From contig OV884056.1 in assembly GCA_930367215.1 (NCBI GenBank), positions 235,653,127 through 235,717,126 on the forward strand: DNA of 64,000 nucleotides, written 5' to 3'. The notes below the pieces were generated by a model. That model saw nothing but the letters and a program-made list of their open reading frames with translations. It did no database searches and was not told the DNA's origin. Numbering within the stretch: position 1 is the stretch's first letter; each line of letters starts with the position of its first letter. Made by a program: the position numbers and the translations under genes. Below are positions 1 through 11,714 of this stretch, in pieces. Source of the DNA: Pollenia angustigena (taxonomy: Eukaryota; Arthropoda; Insecta; Diptera; Polleniidae).

Positions 1-73
1 ATAAAGTATAAAGTATAAAGTATAAATTATAAAGTATAAAGTAAAAAGTATAAAGTATAAAGTATTAAGTATT

Positions 74-167
<94 letters not shown>

Positions 168-186
168 CATAAAGTATAAAGTACAT
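1..186. repeat. 7-bp minisatellite, unit TATAAAG
   Basis: About 26 head-to-tail copies of TATAAAG with a few variants (a C substitution near position 168, ATTAAG units near 64-75, an A insertion near 40). The array runs off the left edge, so its full length is unknown. It is a simple low-complexity array and any reading frame across it is a repeat artefact. Confidence 0.95.
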
Positions 187-204
187 TCTGGATCCTGATC
201 AGTA

Positions 205-884
205 GCGTGTTTGATTTGACGATGTCCATTTGGCCATCTGTGCGACTGTAAGTGTGTGTGCGTTGAAATGGGTTTTCGGAAGACCCACACTTGCTTCTAG
301 TACGAATCGTATTTAAAAATTAAAGTACGAAAGTACTTTTAGCAATCCAAAATGGTATTACTTTCAAAACCCAATCCCGGAATTACTGAAAATAAGTATA
401 AAATTCTGAAATGAATAATTAATAAGATTTTGTTGTCGTGCTTACTTCCCAAGTTTTATTCTTGATAAAAACACTGAAATTTATTGTTGGGGGATAAGCT
501 TGCTTCCATGCGCATTTCACTGGTTGCTTAGGCCAGATCATCAGGAAACATTTTCCCAAAAAATTTTATAAAAGCCAAAGATATAAGCAAAAAAAAAAAC
601 ACTCTGTACACAACGTGTGTTCTTTAATCTACTACAAAAAACGACAAAGTCGTTTAAGACAACGACAACCGTAATAAGGCCGAATATATGCTTTTTTACA
701 TAACAAATACAAACATGTGTAGCGAAGTTTGCTAAACTATGTCCGTTTGTCGGCGAATTAGGTTTTCCGAAGACCCTAGTTAAAATGGGGACTAGGTTGT
801 TATATATTAACATCACAGTTGATTTAACAATGTCCACCTGTCCGCGTGAATGTTTAAATAGGGTTTCCCAAGGCCCCAGAAATG
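205..884. repeat. Degenerate dispersed repeat with three 'ATGTCC...GACCC' units
   Basis: Three diverged units at about 211-285, 738-776 and 823-878 share the order ATGTCC, a TCTG/TCCG/TCGG block, GTTTTC(C/G)GAAGACCC or GTTTCCCAAGGCCCC, then GGGGACTA in the last two. Similar 'TCCGTCTGTC...GTTTTCGAAG' strings are common in dipteran intergenic repeats. Embedded at 430-560 is a copy of the GCGCATTTCACTGGTTGC family, and at about 641-684 is the end of the inverted-repeat element seen complete at 15582-16236. No coding potential is visible. Confidence 0.5.
430..600. repeat. Dispersed repeat, GCGCATTTCACTGGTTGC family, copy 1
   Basis: Contains 'TGATAAAAACACTGAAATT' followed by 'GCGCATTTCACTGGTTGC' and 'TTAGGCCAGATCATCAGGAA'. 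The same order of blocks recurs at 48430-48560 and 51815-51960, and diverged at 40500-40660. Copies share an interior but show no clear terminal inverted repeats, so the element class is unknown. Confidence 0.6.
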
Positions 885-2170
885 ATGGGGACTAAGATGT
901 TATACATTTTTGTCTCATATACTCCGTTAAAGTTTGCTATTGAAATACAGCCAGATCGGTGCATAAATGGCTAAGAAATGAGCAAAAAACCACGACTGGC
1001 TCTAATATTTCCCATAAATTCATTAAAAAAATCAAGTCATATTGCATTATAAAAAGTAGCCCTTAATTTGGGTCAATTTTTATTTTCTTTTTGGGTCCAT
1101 ATTTCCAAGGGCCGTATTCCGAAGCGGCTTAAGTTTAAATTCATATTACAAAACTTATATTTTTTATCTTAGAAAAATATGGCAAAAAGCTCAATAACGG
1201 TCAAATATGCAATAATATGCTCAATCAAATCGGTGATATTGCAAAGCGGTTCAAATAAATAACTATGTTATTTAACATAAAGTTTGACTGAAAAAGCACA
1301 CATTTGCGTATTGGTTCAGCTCCTTTAATAACATCCAAAAACACATTTCTCTCTTTCTTTAAGTATAAAAGTTGTCTATTTTTATTTTGGATATTTATGT
1401 AAGGTGGGAGTTATTTACCATCTTATTAACTATTACGTTAACACAACCTTAATATACTACATGTTTAAACGGAATTCTCTCTGCTTCTTCTTTTATTATA
1501 TAATAGATTAAACTTTATTACTGACCATTGCTTCAAGGTAACAAATCAGTACATAGTTGGTTCAAGGTCTTTACCAAAATTAATTGTACAAACATTGTTT
1601 TTTTAGACAATAATGATAAAAAGATTAATGATTTTAGAAATTAAACACAAAGTTGAGGGGGGAAAAACAACAAAAAAGTGCGTGTCGCATGCAACTCGTT
1701 TAAAAATAGAGAAGCAGTTGATAAGCTTGGGGGAGCCATTTTTAAAAAACTCTGCTTGAATATTGAAAATATTTGAATTTGTTGTATTCAAAGTTACTAA
1801 ATTAAAATATCTGTGGTATAAAATGGCCACATTCCTTTATTTGACAAAATAATATGTATGCTTATTCTTATTACTATAAAGGGAGTATTTTTATTAAGGG
1901 TTTAATTATTCCGATAGGAATTTAACTGTCAGATCTTATTAGAAATAGACTTAAAAAGAAGTTGCAAGATTTTCGAAAGAACTCCTTTGTAAGTAAATAC
2001 CCCGAAGTCCTCAACACAGGCAATTATTGCTTTAGTAGTTTTAAGGATGTATCATATATGTATATTGATTTTCCATCGGGCCCATTATTTTAATCAATAT
2101 TGATGAACTTTTTGTCAAATTTTACATAAAAAAATCGACCTTGTGCGAAGCACCTAGCGCAAAAGCTAAT
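885..2170. other. No recognisable feature
   Basis: AT-rich DNA with no credible exon, RNA gene or element boundary that I can defend. Short reading frames here are what chance gives at this base composition. Confidence 0.5.
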
Positions 2171-2171
2171 A

Positions 2172-2265
2172 ACTGCCTGTTTTTAGAAGGCGAGCGCAAA
2201 AGTGACTCGTTAAAAATAATAGTTTAATAAGTCACTTTTGAGCTTCTGTTCTTAAAACAGGCAGT
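2172..2265. repeat. Short hairpin MITE (ACTGCCTGTTTT termini)
   Basis: Two arms, ACTGCCTGTTTTTAGAA at the left and the reverse complement of ACTGCCTGTTTTAAGAA at the right, continue inward through AAAAGTGACT / AGTCACTTTT. The whole 94-bp unit can fold as an imperfect hairpin around an AT-rich loop. No unambiguous target-site duplication was found. Confidence 0.6.
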
Positions 2266-3655
2266 AAATCTCCACAACAAGTCAACAGTGGTTGACGAAA
2301 TTTATTAAATTTCCAAATTTTCGCACCTCTACTTTAAAAAACCAGATTTAAGTGCGATTTTTTTAATAAGGCCCCAAAGAATATTGACGCTAACGGTGGG
2401 TTGAAAACATCATGCTGAGTAGGAATGAGATTTTCATGCACTCAAAAATCGAAAATATGCACTTAAAATATGCACTAAAAAACCCAAAACATGCACTAAC
2501 AAAATAAAAATATGCACTAAAAATTAAACAAATTCCATTGATTCCCCTTCCACCGCAACCAGTAGTAACAATATGGTGGACTGGCTAGATGCTTCAGAAT
2601 TCTATTCGAAAAACTTTGAGCAACTTAAGAATGTCAGAAGAGTTTTCTGATACCCATAATTATGCAATTAAAAAAGTAAAAGAAATATTAAATTTAAATA
2701 ACATCAGAAGTCAATGAATTAGCTTTTGTATTTTCCAATTACGGATATATTGGTGAAACAATAACTAATTAGGAGGGATTTTGTTCACTTAATACTCAAG
2801 TCAAATTAAATGAATTGTAGAAAATCAACAATACGGAAGGAAGAATTGCACGATAAATTCAAAAAAATCCAAAACGTTTCACAAGAAAAATTAAGGATTT
2901 CAAAAAATTAAATAAATTTCATATAATTTTGAGCTGATCTGGATTCAAAGTGGAATTTAAAATTAATTTGTTTCAATAATAAAATGGCATTCTTATGGCT
3001 AAAAAATCAGTGAACGTTAAAATGCTGGTTTAGTTAAACTAAACTTAAATTTATATGTAGTTTAAACTCAACAGCAGTAAATCAGTATCGCATGTATTTT
3101 ATGTATCTTAAAAAATAACATCTGGCATCACTACCAGTGTTCCCAGTTGTGGGGATTTATCTCAAATTGGGGATTTTTTTTTAAATTGGGGATATAAATT
3201 TCGTGAAAATCCCCAGGGGATTTTTTGGGGAAAGCACTTTTTTCGCTGGGGATTTTTGGGGATAATATATTATTATAAATTTAATTTTTGCAATGGCAAG
3301 ACCGATTTTCTCAAGATGTGGGTACAAATTTTAGTCTTTTTAGCAGTTTTAAGAACTTGTTGAAATAGTTTTAAATAGGCTTTTTCTACCAACTACCACT
3401 ACTTTTGTTGAACTAGTCTATTTCTGTAATGAATACAACCAAAATCAATATTTGCAACAGAATGCAATATAAGTTATTAGAATTAATAAGGATAAATACA
3501 CACTTTAAAATAATGTGACAAATTTCTTCAATCATCTTAAATGCACTTTTTAAACCAACAAATGTAAAACAAAATTGCACTGGTTGATGAATCAGAAGAT
3601 TTTGATTCCCTAATTTGTTACCCTTGTTACATACTATACATTGGTACATAGATAC

Positions 3656-4926
3656 TAGGGTATTAATTTAACCGGGCTTTTGATTTAATCGGTTAATCGC
3701 TCGATTAATTAACCGAGGTTTTTGTATAGTCGGTTAATAATCGGTTAATTTTGTTATTGATCGGTTAACCGATTAATAAAGTTTTTTTTATAAATTAGGT
3801 ACTTTCAATGAATAAAAATGAAAAATTATTTATTATTTGCAGTTTTGTAGTAAAAAATAAACAATAACATAACAACACGTGAACTAAAACGAGCAAAAAA
3901 TAATAATTTATAACTCTGTAATACATATTTTTTAATTAATACATATTCGGCCACGTTCTGTAAATCGAAATCACGTGAAATTTAAATCCATGGAGATTTC
4001 AAGTTAAATTTTTTTAAATGAACGTAGCTCTTCCAGATTTTAAAAGTAGTTTTGGTAAAGATATGTGGTCTTCAAAGTATTTGGTAATGAAAAAGAAATA
4101 TTTGTATCAATTTTAAACACAGGATAGAATTTAAAACTTGTTCGATTTCTATTTCACGTGATTTCGATTTCCAGAACAAGTCTGATTATGTATTTATTAA
4201 AAAGTAAACTCTGATATCATTTTTTTAGTAATTTAAATAGTTTAAGAAATTCTTATAAAATAATCTTTTAGATAAATAATTTGGTTAAAATGTATTACAT
4301 TTAAGCGACTCTTTTCTTTGGTTTTGATAAATTTTGACTTGGAAAAATTTCTTTCACTTATCGTAGATGTTGGAGAAATCGAAAGCAACCCATAATACAG
4401 AATATCTAAATTCTCAGTCTTTTTTCTAGATTTTTCTAAACATATTAAATCTTCCATTATACCATTTAAATCCTGTTTTATTTTTAACACTTCTAATTGT
4501 TTGGGTTAATTCTGTTGTTGCGTTTGCGTCCTGGCAAAGCACAGCACCGAACATTCTGCAAAAAAAGTTAATTTCCGAATTCCGTAATTAATGTTTTTGT
4601 ACTGTGTTTTGAAAATGTATTTATAAAAAAATAAAACTAATTGGTGCACTTTGGCAACTTTTTTGGTGACTGTAGAATGAATGTATTTAAAAAAGGGAGT
4701 TGATTTGCAACCTACGTTTTGGAACTCACCTATTGCTTAAAACACAAAAAATATGGTTTAATACTACAAAAAATTATAATTTTTATTACAACGGTTAATC
4801 GGTTAATCGACTGAAATTAACCGGTTTAATCGTTAATCGAAAAAAGCCAATTTAAATCAACCGATCAGTTAATCGGGTAGTAATTAATCGGTTAACCGAT
4901 TAACGGTTAACCGAATGAATACCCTA
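3656..4926. mobile_element. Inner hAT element with exact 8-bp TSD ATAGATAC
   Basis: Termini TAGGGTATTA and (reverse complement) TAGGGTATTC, flanked by ATAGATAC at 3648-3655 and 4927-4934. Both ends are packed with the palindromic motif GGTTAATCGGTTAA and its reverse complement, probably transposase-binding subterminal repeats. It lies wholly inside the 3135-5203 element and encodes the C-terminal piece of a hAT transposase on the minus strand. Confidence 0.9.
4242..4490 (-). pseudogene. hAT transposase C-terminal dimerisation fragment
   Basis: The minus-strand frame reads LLSISPTSTISERNFSKS followed by FIKTKEKSRLN and then IIYLKDYF. This fits the hAT dimerisation domain, in which a serine-rich 'SxxSERNFS' block precedes 'IKTKxRxRLxxxxxxxLIYLRDYF'. 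Only about 80 residues are readable. The RNase H-like catalytic region expected upstream (towards 4900) is interrupted by stops and not recognisable, so the gene is dead. The ATG at the 5' end of the frame is internal to the ancestral protein and not a real start. It belongs to the 3656-4926 element. Confidence 0.75.
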
Positions 4927-5740
4927 ATAGATACGTAATAAAGGTTTACAAAGCAAATTTTGTATGAAAATTTGGCTTAATAGAATTTAAAGAATAAATA
5001 ACATTAGTTTTAATAATATTACACAAATGGATTTATTAAAATAAATCGATGTATACATATTTTTCCATTGACATTTTATAATGTATTTTATTTTTAACAA
5101 AATGTGGGGATTTTTGGGGGAAAGAAAATAGCTAATTTGGGGATTTTTGGGGATGAAAAATCGCAATTTGGGGATAAGGCTTAAAATAAAACTGGGAACC
5201 CTGATCACTACGATAAATGTTGGCAAATTCATATGGTCTGTATTGGTAGTTTAAACGCCCAACTTTATGCGTTTAAAGTTGGTTTATATGTTTACCGATT
5301 TATAGGTTTGTTGGTTAAAAACATTTTAAACCAAAAAGAGAGTTTAACTAGCTCGGTTTTATTAGCAAGACAAAACAAAGTTTTCCTTTTGTAAAACAGT
5401 ACTTATTTATTTAAACAGATACAAATTTAAATAAGAGATTTAATTTTTTTAAAGATATTTGGATAACTACAAGAGTTGTCAACCGATTAAGAATAATTCG
5501 GTTATTTGATCAAACATAAACAAACTCTTGTTCGAATAATTTTAAAATGGCGATTTTCGAATAACGAATAAATCGATTAAATTATGTCGATTAATCGAAC
5601 CTTCTTTTTTTTATTAAAAAATAAATTAATAAAAGACTAATAAGAAGATTTTATACAAAATGTAGAAAAAGTAAAAAATAATGTTGCTATAGCCCTCATT
5701 GTAATTAATCTCAATGTTTAGTAGGCAAAAACTATGTTAA

Positions 5741-6075
5741 AGGCTAGATTACACTATTTTACTTTGTATTAATACATGTCAAAAACTCAAGTAATATGAC
5801 AAAGTGTTATAGTGTGAAGGACAAGTATTATGAAAAAAGTTTGAAATCCCATACGACGTCATGGTTTTTTTAAAAAATTTCTAAACAATAAATCTTTTCA
5901 TTGGATCAGGGTTGAATTTTATTTCATATGTGAGTGTTTATACTTTGTGTGATGGTGTGAACACAAACTGTCATGTTACATTAGATTTTTTGACAGTCGC
6001 ATCAAAACTTATTAGATTTCTATCTCACAAAGTATTATGGAATACGTAAGACTTGTGAGATAGTGTAATCTAGGC
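5741..6075. mobile_element. MITE with AGGCTAGATTACACTAT ends, TTAA flanks
   Basis: Left terminus GGCTAGATTACACTAT and right terminus (reverse complement) GCCTAGATTACACTAT are bordered by TTAA on both sides. The PIF/Harbinger superfamily duplicates 3 bp (TTA/TAA) and piggyBac duplicates TTAA, and I cannot decide between them here. The interior has no reading frame of note. Inverted similarity extends inward through ACTTTGTATTAATAC and its partner. Confidence 0.65.
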
Positions 6076-6194
6076 TTAAGTATTCATTGTATTTCAAAAA
6101 TATATCTTATGTTCGTATTAAACAGATCTTTTATAAACAATTGTAACAGCTGTTTTCTTTTTAAATCAAACGTTAAACAATTTTCATGAAATGT

Positions 6195-6640
6195 TGATTA
6201 AGTTATTCAGAGCCGTTCACATTACATTTGAGATGATTTAGATGACAGATGATAAAGAAAAAAAAAAATGCAACAAACAAATTTAAATTTCTTTAAATTA
6301 TTAAAAATGGATAAAAATAATTTAATAAAGTGATCAGAACATCATTTTAAACATATTAATTATGGAATTGTGAAAATTTACGAAATATTTAAAGTCAAAT
6401 AGAAACATTAAGAAGAAATCATGGTCGGTTGTACACGCGAGGGGTACTTACATGGTGACTGATTCTATATTATACTCAGTTTGAGGTATGTTCAGAGGAT
6501 TCGACGTGGTTAATGAAGTGATTAAGTTGTAATCATGTCATTTTAAAGTGATTAACAAAAACCTTCAATATATGGTTAATCATCTCGATTTTGATCATGC
6601 TCGAGTTGCTTAAACGCGTTTAAAGTGTGAACATAGCATA
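6195..6640. repeat. Possible weak inverted-repeat element
   Basis: 'CGTTCACATTACATTTGAG' near 6214 and the reverse complement of 'TTTAAAGTGTGAACAT' near 6636 are a poor inverted pair, with GTGATTAA-rich DNA between. There is no target duplication. This is a tentative call only. Confidence 0.3.
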
Positions 6641-7359
6641 ATTGTCACAATTTTACAATTGAAAATGATGTAGAAGATAATCCAACTACACCAAAATATG
6701 CCGAACTTGTTATATAGAAGAAGTTGTACGCAGAACTTGTACGCAGAAGTTTGGCTGAAGATGGAAGGTCTGCAAACGCCCTTCGAAAATCCAAAGTTGT
6801 ATCGGATTATTTAAGAATTAAGGAATTTACGATTCCTTTAAGTAATACAACGATATGGAGCTAAAATGAAAAGTTGTACGCATCAAAAAAAGAAGTCATA
6901 GTGGATTTGAGTAAAAATAAAGAAGAAAATGGAAGATTTTCCACAGTTGTAAATTAACGGACGGTAGACGCGGATTCAGGGGGGGGGGGAAATAAGGAAA
7001 TTCCCCCCCCCCCGTAAATTATAAAAATATGTTTCGTTAATTTCGATAACACAAGAATTCCCAATAATAATATTTTTTTTAATGTACAAAATTTTTGGAA
7101 ATCCCAGCAAGGGTTTTTTTTTGTTTTTTTTTATGGAATCTCTAACGAAATTTTCAAAAAGTATCCAAATCTTAATCCTAATAGTTATTTATTAGATATT
7201 TCCAAAGAAACATCTAGTTTACCGTATTCAAATACTTATTATTCTACATTAAATCCCAGCAGGTGCCATCTATATCCAAAGACTAAACGTTTGACTTGAA
7301 AATGCGTGCGGTTGAATTATTAAAAAGCCTTAGTATTTGCAATATTTATGTATGTATGT

Positions 7360-8760
7360 GTTATATGAATCAGAATTCTATTCGATAATTTTTGACGAAA
7401 GCACGGATTTGTCGGGGAAAAGCCAGATTCCTTATCTTTAAGATATTTCAACATACAACAAAAAGTTTTTAGGGAAGAATTTATTGGCTTTGTTGTAAAC
7501 GCATTTAAAGAGGCTTCAAAATATATTGATGACGTTGATGAGTCAATTGATGCGAAGGCACTATCATCAATAGTTCCCAAAGCTTTGACAAATTTTGGTC
7601 CTGACCTAAAAAATTATGTAGAAGATGGAACAGATGGGTGTCCTCTGATGTCAGCAGAAAATGGAGCTGTTCAAAATTTCTGGAAAAGCGACAAATGCGA
7701 AACAAACGCCTTGCTATTCCCATAAATCGAACAACTCAATTTATAAAAGCAATAAAGTGCCATTAATACAAAAAGTTGTATCATTTGTTAAAGAAACGAC
7801 AACGACAACGACAACATTTTTTAAATATAATCAACCCAAGTGAAGCACAGTTTTAGCAAAGAATTTGGGAGCTAAACTCTGTACAATATGCGAGACAAGA
7901 TGGGTGGACCGTCACGACTCAATTTAACACTTTGCAACAAGTGTACATCATATAGTAGAATCTTTGGAAAAAAAATCTGAGTGGAAAGGTTGTATCTCTA
8001 CCTTTATATTAAGGAACTCACTTAGCACTTTTGAATTTATTTCCGAAATATACATATTAAGTGTGATACTTATTGTAACACAGCCGCTTAGTATCATTTT
8101 ACAAAAGCACGATATAGATCTTCAAAAAGGATCAAGCCTTATCAAAATTTTAATCATGTGCCTTGAAGAAAAAAGAAATAAAGCCGAAGAACAATTTAAA
8201 GCGATTTTTGAAAAAGTTAAAGTTAAAGTAAAAAGACAAGATTTGAACGAAATAATCACATCCAAAATGTTGAAGATTACTACCGAGTTGTAGGTTACAT
8301 TCCTCTTATTGAATTTATTTTAGAAGATCTCATAACAACTTTCCCAATAGATATCCCAAATGTATTGAACATACCTAAACTGCTACCTCAAAGTATAATC
8401 AAATCATATACAGATACAAAACTGTTAAAACCAAAACTAGCTGATGAGCTGATTATATTTGAGAAAAGAGATAAACACCTACTAACATCTAAACGTGAGC
8501 CTGATCTATCAGATAACGTTGTAGATGCTTTAATAAACTGTGATGAAGATATCTACCCAAATCTAAGAAAACTATTTCAAATTTTCGTTTCAATGCTCGT
8601 AAGTAAAGCTACGAGCCGGAGGTCATTTCCTACCCTGCGTCGAATAAAAACATGACTCAGATCAACAATGACAAAAGATAGACTGTACTGTCTAAATTTG
8701 CCTCACAAGGAAATCATAACTTGCTTATTTAAAAAGATTAATGTTGTATATTGAACTGAT
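7360..8760 (+). pseudogene. hAT transposase relic (ZMYM1 / P52rIPK-like)
   Basis: Reading across frameshifts, I see in order: FDESTDLSGKSQI (7391-7429), the conserved DE-S-TD block with the first catalytic Asp; FVVNAFKEASKYID and LKNYVEDGTDG (about 7491-7640), corresponding to the usual 'G.DG...MSG' region; LCTICETRWVDRHDS (about 7875-7920), the signature CxTRWxxRHD; an insertion-domain segment at 7964-8293 with QPLSIILQKHDIDLQK and a Glu/Lys-rich stretch; and the dimerisation block YPNLRKLFQIFVSML...RRIKT at 8365-8655. A TGA at 8653-8655 replaces a Trp that is normally conserved; the frame then continues with LRSTMTKDRL before decay. No start codon is defensible. It is clearly inactive. Confidence 0.88.
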
Positions 8761-9411
8761 CTTATATTTTATTTAACCTTTTTGTTGAGTTTTTTTTTAA
8801 TTAGGGTAATGAATTTTTTTGGACAAAATTTCTTCATCCCACCACGCGATGGGCAATTTAGTATTGATAATGAAAATAATTTTTTAGGCCATTTTGGCCA
8901 AAAAAGTTTCCGTACCAAATGCAATTTCTAAAGCTCCTCAAAACAATTTTTTTTTGTATTTCCATACACATTATATATGGTACATTTATTATTTTATTAT
9001 ATATGCTATTTTAGCCCCCATATTCATAAAGATTATAAAATTTAATAAACGTTTATTAAGGAAAATTTTCATAGAAAATTTGGTTTTAAAGCCTTTATTA
9101 AATTTAAAATATTATTATAAATAAATTTTTTTAAATACATAAAATAAGCAACTGTATAACAAAAATGTAAAGCTATTTTTTTGGGTTTAATGAAATAAAT
9201 TTTAAGTTTAAAGTGCGAGTTGATTTACATAATGGAAAAATATCTTGTGCAATTTAAATAGCTCATTCCGCGCATATATTAGTACGCTGCTGAAAATTAT
9301 CACTGTTTCATATATCCGCCAAACAACTCATCTATCACAACATCTATCATTTGCCATTCAAATTTAGTTCTTCCGTACAAATGGTAAGATCTTATATTCA
9401 TGAAGTTATTA

Positions 9412-10338
9412 CACTGAAAGAATTTTCTTCGCAATACTAACGAATTTTGACATTAATCCCATGAAAAATTGCATTATAAAGGAACCTATGCAGCGCTTCG
9501 TTGGATCAATGAAACCTGTTTCAATAAAAGGACTTAATGAAACATTACATTAGATCCATGAATATTATTCATTGGATGAATACTTTCAATAAAGTAAAAT
9601 TTTTTTTTTTTATTTTTTTTTTTATTTATTTTTTTTTCTTTTTTTCTTATTTTATTTGACTTTATTTTATTTTTTATTTTTTTTTCTGTCTCTGGTGGGA
9701 TTCGAACATGTAACCTCGGTGCTGATAGACTAGCTCACTACCAGCTAGTCTACCGGGGCAGTGTAGTTTTTGTATAAAAAAACTATGTTTTTTCTCAATT
9801 AAGACCGTAAATACGAGATTAAATTGTCCATAATAACAATAACAACGTTGATTGAAAGTGGATTGTAAGTTTTTGTTTCATTACTATAATGACATTTTTA
9901 TTGTCATAATGAAAATTTAAATTTATGAAGGCAATTATTGAAATATGTTGCTTTTATAAAAAATTTGTTTGATTTCATAAATTTAATGGCATATTACATT
10001 AGATGTATGAAATAATTAAATCTAACATTTTTTAATTAACAATTAAACATTTTTTTAAGGAAACTATAATTTTGTATTAATTTATGAATATAGTTATGTT
10101 TGTATATTGATTTTTATGTTCCCAATTAAAATTTTTTGTTTAACTTCGACAAACAGAAGTTTTCATATATCCAATGAAAATTTTTAACGTAATTACGAAA
10201 TCTAATGAAGCGATTTTAACGAAAATACTTCATCAAACCTATGAAATTCCATTTAGACAATGAAAATTTTCATTTACCCAAGGAAAACTTTTTTATGAAA
10301 ATGATTCATTAAATATATGAAGCATTTTTCTTTCAGTG
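9412..10338. mobile_element. TA-flanked element, CACTGAAAGAA termini, tRNA-like core
   Basis: Ends CACTGAAAGAATTTTC and (reverse complement) CACTGAAAGAAAAATGC are bordered by TA on each side, the duplication used by Tc1/mariner-type transposases. The interior lacks a transposase and contains many motifs of the type TTCAT...ATGAA. A tRNA-like segment lies at 9683-9760. Confidence 0.7.
9683..9760 (-). repeat. tRNA-like (SINE-type) segment
   Basis: On the minus strand a box A-like TAGACTAGCTGG is followed about 40 bases later by a box B-like TGTTCGAATCC in a T-arm context. The rest does not fold into a credible acceptor stem. This looks like a tRNA-derived repeat and not a functional tRNA. Two more such stretches occur at 30392-30472 and 52345-52410. 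Confidence 0.55.
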
Positions 10339-10936
10339 TAGAAAATACTTAAAATTTTGTAATTAAATGTTAATTTTGTATAGTAAGGAGAAAAATTGAA
10401 ATTCAAAACTTTATTCACGATCGCGAAAAAGTAATTGTTTTTAATAAACTTTTAAAACCAAATTTTTTACTTTTTTGTATTACACAAAATTTCCCCCCCC
10501 TAAGGCTCAAGCTGGATCCGCGTCTGACGGACGGATATATCTTATTTTAAATTTGTAATTTTTTTTATTCGTTGTTCTCATCGATTAATCGAATAATTTT
10601 TCAGATTTAATCGTTAGATCGAACGAACAAAAACAATTATTTGAATTATTCGAACAAAGCTGAAAGGCGAATAATTCACAACTCTAATAACTACAGACTT
10701 AATTTTTTACATTTCTGTTTTGAGTAAATTTAAAAAAATATTTTTCGTGGAAATTTTTTATGTTTTAAGTGCATATTTTTATTTTTTTTAGTGCATGTTT
10801 TGGATTTTTTTAGTGCATATTTTTTTTAGCTCATCCCTAGTTATCAATCTTAAAAAACATCTTTATTATATTTGATATTCTTAGTATTTGGGTTATAAGT
10901 ATTAAGAACAAAATCCAAACTGGCATTTCGGATTTG

Positions 10937-11527
10937 AAACAAGTAAGAAAGTATAGTCGGTCAAGCCCGACCATATGATAACCTACACCACAGTATTTAA
11001 AAACACATCATGCTTATGTGTCCATATAAATATAGATTTATCTATGTTTATAAAGTTCATGAAAATCGGTTTGAAAGTTTGTGAGAGGCAGAAATTGCCC
11101 CCTACCTCCCGTTGTGGTCCTATTTTGAAAAACTGTATAGCTAATGTATCCATATAGATTACAATTTTAAATTTCATTGAAATCGGTTTGATAGTTTCTG
11201 AGAGGAAGAAATTTCCCCCTATCTTCCCTCGTGGTCCTACGATTCGGCCCATTTTCAATAGGCTTGGTCCTTGTGCCTATAAAAACCTATGACCCAAATT
11301 TCATCAAATTATCTCCAAAATTGCGACCTGTACTTTGCGCACAAGGTTACATGGACAGCCAGCCAGCCAGCCTGCCAGCCGGACGGACATCGTTAGTTCG
11401 ACTTAGAAAGTGATTCTAAGACGATCGTTATACTTTAAGGTGGGTCTAGGACCAATATTTTAAGGCGTTACACACATCAGCACAAATGCATAATACCCTC
11501 TCCACTATTGTGGTGTGGGTATAAAAA
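10937..11527 (+). repeat. Dipteran dispersed repeat, 'GTATAGTCGG' head and 'GGGTATAAAAA' tail
   Basis: Begins AAGTAAGAAAGTATAGTCGG, continues to CCCGACCATATGATAACC, and ends in a hairpin (TACCCTCTCCAC ... GTGGTGTGGGTA) plus TATAAAAA. Internally there are two ~110-bp near-duplicate units with 'ATGAAAATCGGTTTGA' and 'GAGAGGCAGAAATTGCCC', then GGACGGACATCGTTAGTTCG. The same family is seen, truncated, at 42665-42810, and a relative at 58260-59180. The class is not established: the terminal hairpin is reminiscent of Helitron 3' ends, but no CTRR end is present. Confidence 0.65.
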
Positions 11528-11714
11528 GGCTCGAATTGCAATGATTTCGGTATTCTAGATTTTGGCATTGCAAGCCCTACCTACACTCTACTTTAGTGTA
11601 TGAATAAATCAAGTTATATATTAAAATAAAACTTTTGTTTAACTTTTAAAATTCATTTAATTTCTGAAAAAGTTCATCAAAACTAATTAAATTTTATTTC
11701 CCTTCTCTTTTCAG

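Larger units (their letters stand above)
3135..5203. mobile_element. hAT element with exact 8-bp TSD ATCACTAC
   Basis: Left end CAGTGTTCCCAG and right end (reverse complement) CAGGGTTCCCAG are flanked by perfect ATCACTAC repeats at 3127-3134 and 5204-5211. Subterminal regions are crowded with TTGGGGATTTTTGGGGA motifs on one strand at the left and TTTGGGGAT runs at the right. The 8-bp duplication and CAGNGTTCCCAG end are as expected for the hAT superfamily. Almost all of its interior is a second hAT (3656-4926). The non-nested remainder has no coding signal. Confidence 0.9.
6965..10526 (+). mobile_element. Autonomous-derived hAT (ZMYM/THAP-type) with exact TSD ACGGACGG
   Basis: Ends TAGACGCGGATTCAGG and (reverse complement) CAGACGCGGATCCAG, each followed by a run of G within about 15 bp, with ACGGACGG at 6957-6964 and 10527-10534. 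Ends of the form CAGNGGCGGATCCAG plus poly-G are what I associate with the ZMYM1-like hAT group, and the interior indeed encodes that kind of transposase (7360-8760). A TA-flanked element with a tRNA-like core (9412-10338) sits near its right end. The element is dead through stops and frameshifts. Confidence 0.88.
5471..10686. mobile_element. hAT element with exact 8-bp TSD ATAACTAC
   Basis: Ends AAGAGTTGTC and (reverse complement) TAGAGTTGTG, flanked by ATAACTAC at 5463-5470 and 10687-10694. Subterminal DNA carries repeated TCGATTAATCGAA / GAATAATTCG palindromes on both sides. Most of its 5.2 kb is later insertions: a TTA(A)-flanked MITE at 5741-6075 and a 3.6-kb hAT at 6965-10526. Confidence 0.88.
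2420..10839. mobile_element. Outermost hAT-like element of a nested cluster (inverted ends only)
   Basis: Left end TAGGAATGAG and right end (reverse complement) TAGGGATGAG are followed on both sides by repeated subterminal motifs ATATGCACTAAAAA and CCAAAACATGCACTAA in the same order, so the two ends are inverted repeats of about 100 bp. No matching 8-bp flanks are seen (ATGCTGAG against GTTATCAA), so this is either an old rearranged element or two related ends brought together. Between the ends lie at least four other complete hAT insertions. Confidence 0.6.

Noticed and set aside
1..290. 72-codon frame with repeated YTLYFIL
   Set aside because: A translation of the TATAAAG minisatellite.
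2170..2530. CRISPR-like array of ATATGCACTAAAA repeats
   Set aside because: Short degenerate subterminal motifs of a hAT end in a eukaryotic genome, with no regular spacers.
9683..9760. Possible functional tRNA gene
   Set aside because: Box A/B-like motifs are present but no consistent acceptor stem or anticodon arm; similar stretches recur within repeats.
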